A stretch of 64,000 nucleotides of DNA, taken from assembly GCA_902573385.1 (NCBI GenBank), contig CACGJS010000001.1, forward strand, positions 1-64,000, given 5' to 3'. This document shows positions 62,950 through 64,000 of this stretch, in pieces. A model generated the notes under the pieces. That model was given only the letters and a program-made list of their open reading frames with translations. It did not search any database and was not told the origin of the DNA. Position 1 is the stretch's first letter. Every line of letters starts with the position of its first letter. A program made the position numbers and the translations under genes. Origin of the DNA: an uncultured Pelagibacteraceae bacterium (GTDB lineage: Bacteria > Pseudomonadota > Alphaproteobacteria > Pelagibacterales > Pelagibacteraceae).

Positions 62950-63767
62950 AAAGATGATTTAATTTTATTAGCTAAATCTAAATAAATTTTAGAAATTTGA
63001 TGTCCTGGATTAGCTTCAACAATCGGTTTTCCTTCATCAGCAGATTTTCCAACTTCAGGATTAATTGGAATTTCTCCTAAAAATTCTTTTTTGAATTCTT
63101 TTGCAGTTTTTTTAACCCCACCTTCACCAAATATTTTATATTTTTTTCCATCATCACCCATAAAATAACTCATATTATCTACTAAGCCTAAAATTTTTAC
63201 ACCGAGTTTATCAAACATCTTAATTCCTCTTTTTACATCTAACAAAGCAATTTCTTGAGGAGTTGATACTATAATTGCACCATCCATTTTAATTTCAGTA
63301 GCGAATGTTAACTGAGTATCACCAGTTCCTGGAGGCATATCAACAATTATAAAATCTAAATCTTTCCAAGACACTTTTTGAGTAAAAGTTTTGATTGCGC
63401 TTGTTACCATTGGACCTCTCCAGATCATCGGAGTCTGTTGGTCAGCTAGAAATCCAATTGACATACACTGAATATCATATTTAGTAATTGGTGTTAAAGT
63501 TATTCCATCACTTTTTGGTTTTTCATTAATATCAAACATTTTTGGAATAGAGGGTCCATAAATATCAGCATCAAGTAAACCAACCTTACAACCAATACTT
63601 TTTAAGGCTAAAGCAAAGTTAGTTGCGAATGTAGATTTTCCTACCCCTCCTTTTGCACTTGAAATAGCTATTGTAAATTTTGTGCCTTTAATAGGGTTTT
63701 TTTCCGGAGGTTTCCCTGCCATTTTTTTCCTCATTGCGTCATTTAATTCTGGTTTTTCCTTAGGCAT
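62946..63767 (-). CDS. mrp: Mrp/ApbC-type P-loop iron-sulfur carrier ATPase (short form)
   Basis: 273 residues. Deviant Walker A S-S-A-K-G-G-V-G-K-S-T, switch D-A-D-I-Y-G-P-S-I-P and D-M-P-P-G-T-G-D-T-Q-L-T identify Mrp. The N-terminal MIP18-like domain of many Mrp proteins is missing; instead about 28 charged residues precede the P-loop. The usual C-x-x-C cluster motif after N-M-S-Y-F is replaced by M-G-D-D-G. It is thought to deliver Fe-S clusters. Divergent from hflK with 51 bp between. Confidence 0.92.
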   Translation of the reverse strand: MPKEKPELNDAMRKKMAGKPPEKNPIKGTKFTIAISSAKGGVGKSTFATNFALALKSIGCKVGLLDADIYGPSIPKMFDINEKPKSDGITLTPITKYDIQCMSIGFLADQQTPMIWRGPMVTSAIKTFTQKVSWKDLDFIIVDMPPGTGDTQLTFATEIKMDGAIIVSTPQEIALLDVKRGIKMFDKLGVKILGLVDNMSYFMGDDGKKYKIFGEGGVKKTAKEFKKEFLGEIPINPEVGKSADEGKPIVEANPGHQISKIYLDLANKIKSSF

Positions 63768-63818
63768 ATTCTTATCTTAGCTTGTTTTTCTCTATAAAGA
63801 CATTATATACATTGTCAT

Positions 63819-64000
63819 ATGTCAGACGATTTTCAAGGTAGAGGCGGAAGTCCATGGGGAACACCTCCAGGAGGAGGAAATGGTTCTGGGAAAAGACCAA
63901 CACCTCCAGACATTGATGCAATTATTAGAGACATTCAAAGTAAAATTAATAAATTTTTACCTGGTGGAAGCTCATCAGGAGGTAAACCAATTGGTCTAGT
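63819..64000 (+). CDS. hflK: HflK, N-terminal part (FtsH protease modulator; 3' end outside window)
   Basis: The frame is open to the window edge (60 codons). M-S-D-D-F-Q-G-R-G-G-S-P-W-G-T-P-P-G-G-G and P-D-I-D-A-I-I-R-D-I-Q match the Gly/Pro-rich N-terminus of HflK, which precedes its membrane anchor and SPFH domain. HflK-HflC surrounds and tunes FtsH (34706-36598). Confidence 0.85.
   Translation, partial: MSDDFQGRGGSPWGTPPGGGNGSGKRPTPPDIDAIIRDIQSKINKFLPGGSSSGGKPIGL

Overview
The window is chromosomal DNA from an alphaproteobacterium of the SAR11 clade (Candidatus Pelagibacter type). Evidence for this is extreme AT-richness with Lys/Asn/Ile-rich proteins, almost no intergenic space (most neighbours overlap or abut), a permuted two-piece tmRNA gene, a TrcR/DUF1013 gene, the zinc-free alphaproteobacterial L36, and a 5S rRNA gene standing apart from 16S/23S with surface-polysaccharide genes on its outer side. 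The last arrangement matches what is known of SAR11 hypervariable region 2, between the 23S and 5S genes.

Layout. 1-5391 is accessory surface-glycan DNA: the end of a membrane (probably GT-C) protein, a B12-binding-type radical SAM protein with an unusual CX3CX3C motif, an SDR epimerase, and a leftward operon of a 51-residue Tat-like peptide, a GMC oxidoreductase and a GtrB-GtrA-like fusion. The 5S gene, with its own promoter, follows at about 5476. Next comes a core block: rpmJ, a cytochrome oxidase subunit IV-like peptide, pntAA-pntAB-pntB and transaldolase. A second accessory island (9370-16867) holds a methyltransferase, a large DUF6311-like membrane protein, a second CX3CX3C radical SAM protein, a polyprenyl-phosphate-type GT2, a ChbG/YdjC-type deacetylase and a compositionally different radical SAM gene. 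It ends near the initiator tRNA gene.

From 17084 on, the DNA is mostly ordinary core genome: rpsU-fMet tRNA; trcR-rpmE-suhB-efp-thiE-fba-pgk-gap-tkt (leftward, lower glycolysis/gluconeogenesis plus transketolase); a coiled-coil protein-zapA-MTHFS-ymdB-yebC-ruvC; tolQRAB-pal-cpoB with a clear terminator after pal; tilS-ftsH-folP-glmM-thiD-purA; rpoH and rluD leftward; tRNA-Arg; an ABC-2 transporter with tsaC/sua5 leftward; xseB-ispA-dxs; aroC; pdxH; a polyprenyl synthase; an S49 peptidase with glyQS and ppdK; nadA-nadC; the split tmRNA; thyX; an acyltransferase-SGNH gene; mrp; and the start of hflK.

The most interesting points are: (i) the GT2 - YdjC deacetylase - large membrane protein set beside CX3CX3C radical SAM enzymes, whose logic resembles Francisella FlmF2-NaxD-FlmK aminosugar transfer to lipid A; (ii) the shared non-canonical CX3CX3C motif in two paralogues in two islands; (iii) the tiny Tat-like peptide translationally coupled to the GMC oxidoreductase; (iv) rpsU without an ATG start and apparently using ACG; (v) an initiator tRNA breaking the three-GC rule; (vi) four convergent gene pairs that each share one TTAA as both stop codons; (vii) a phage-type RuvC at a locus lacking ruvAB.
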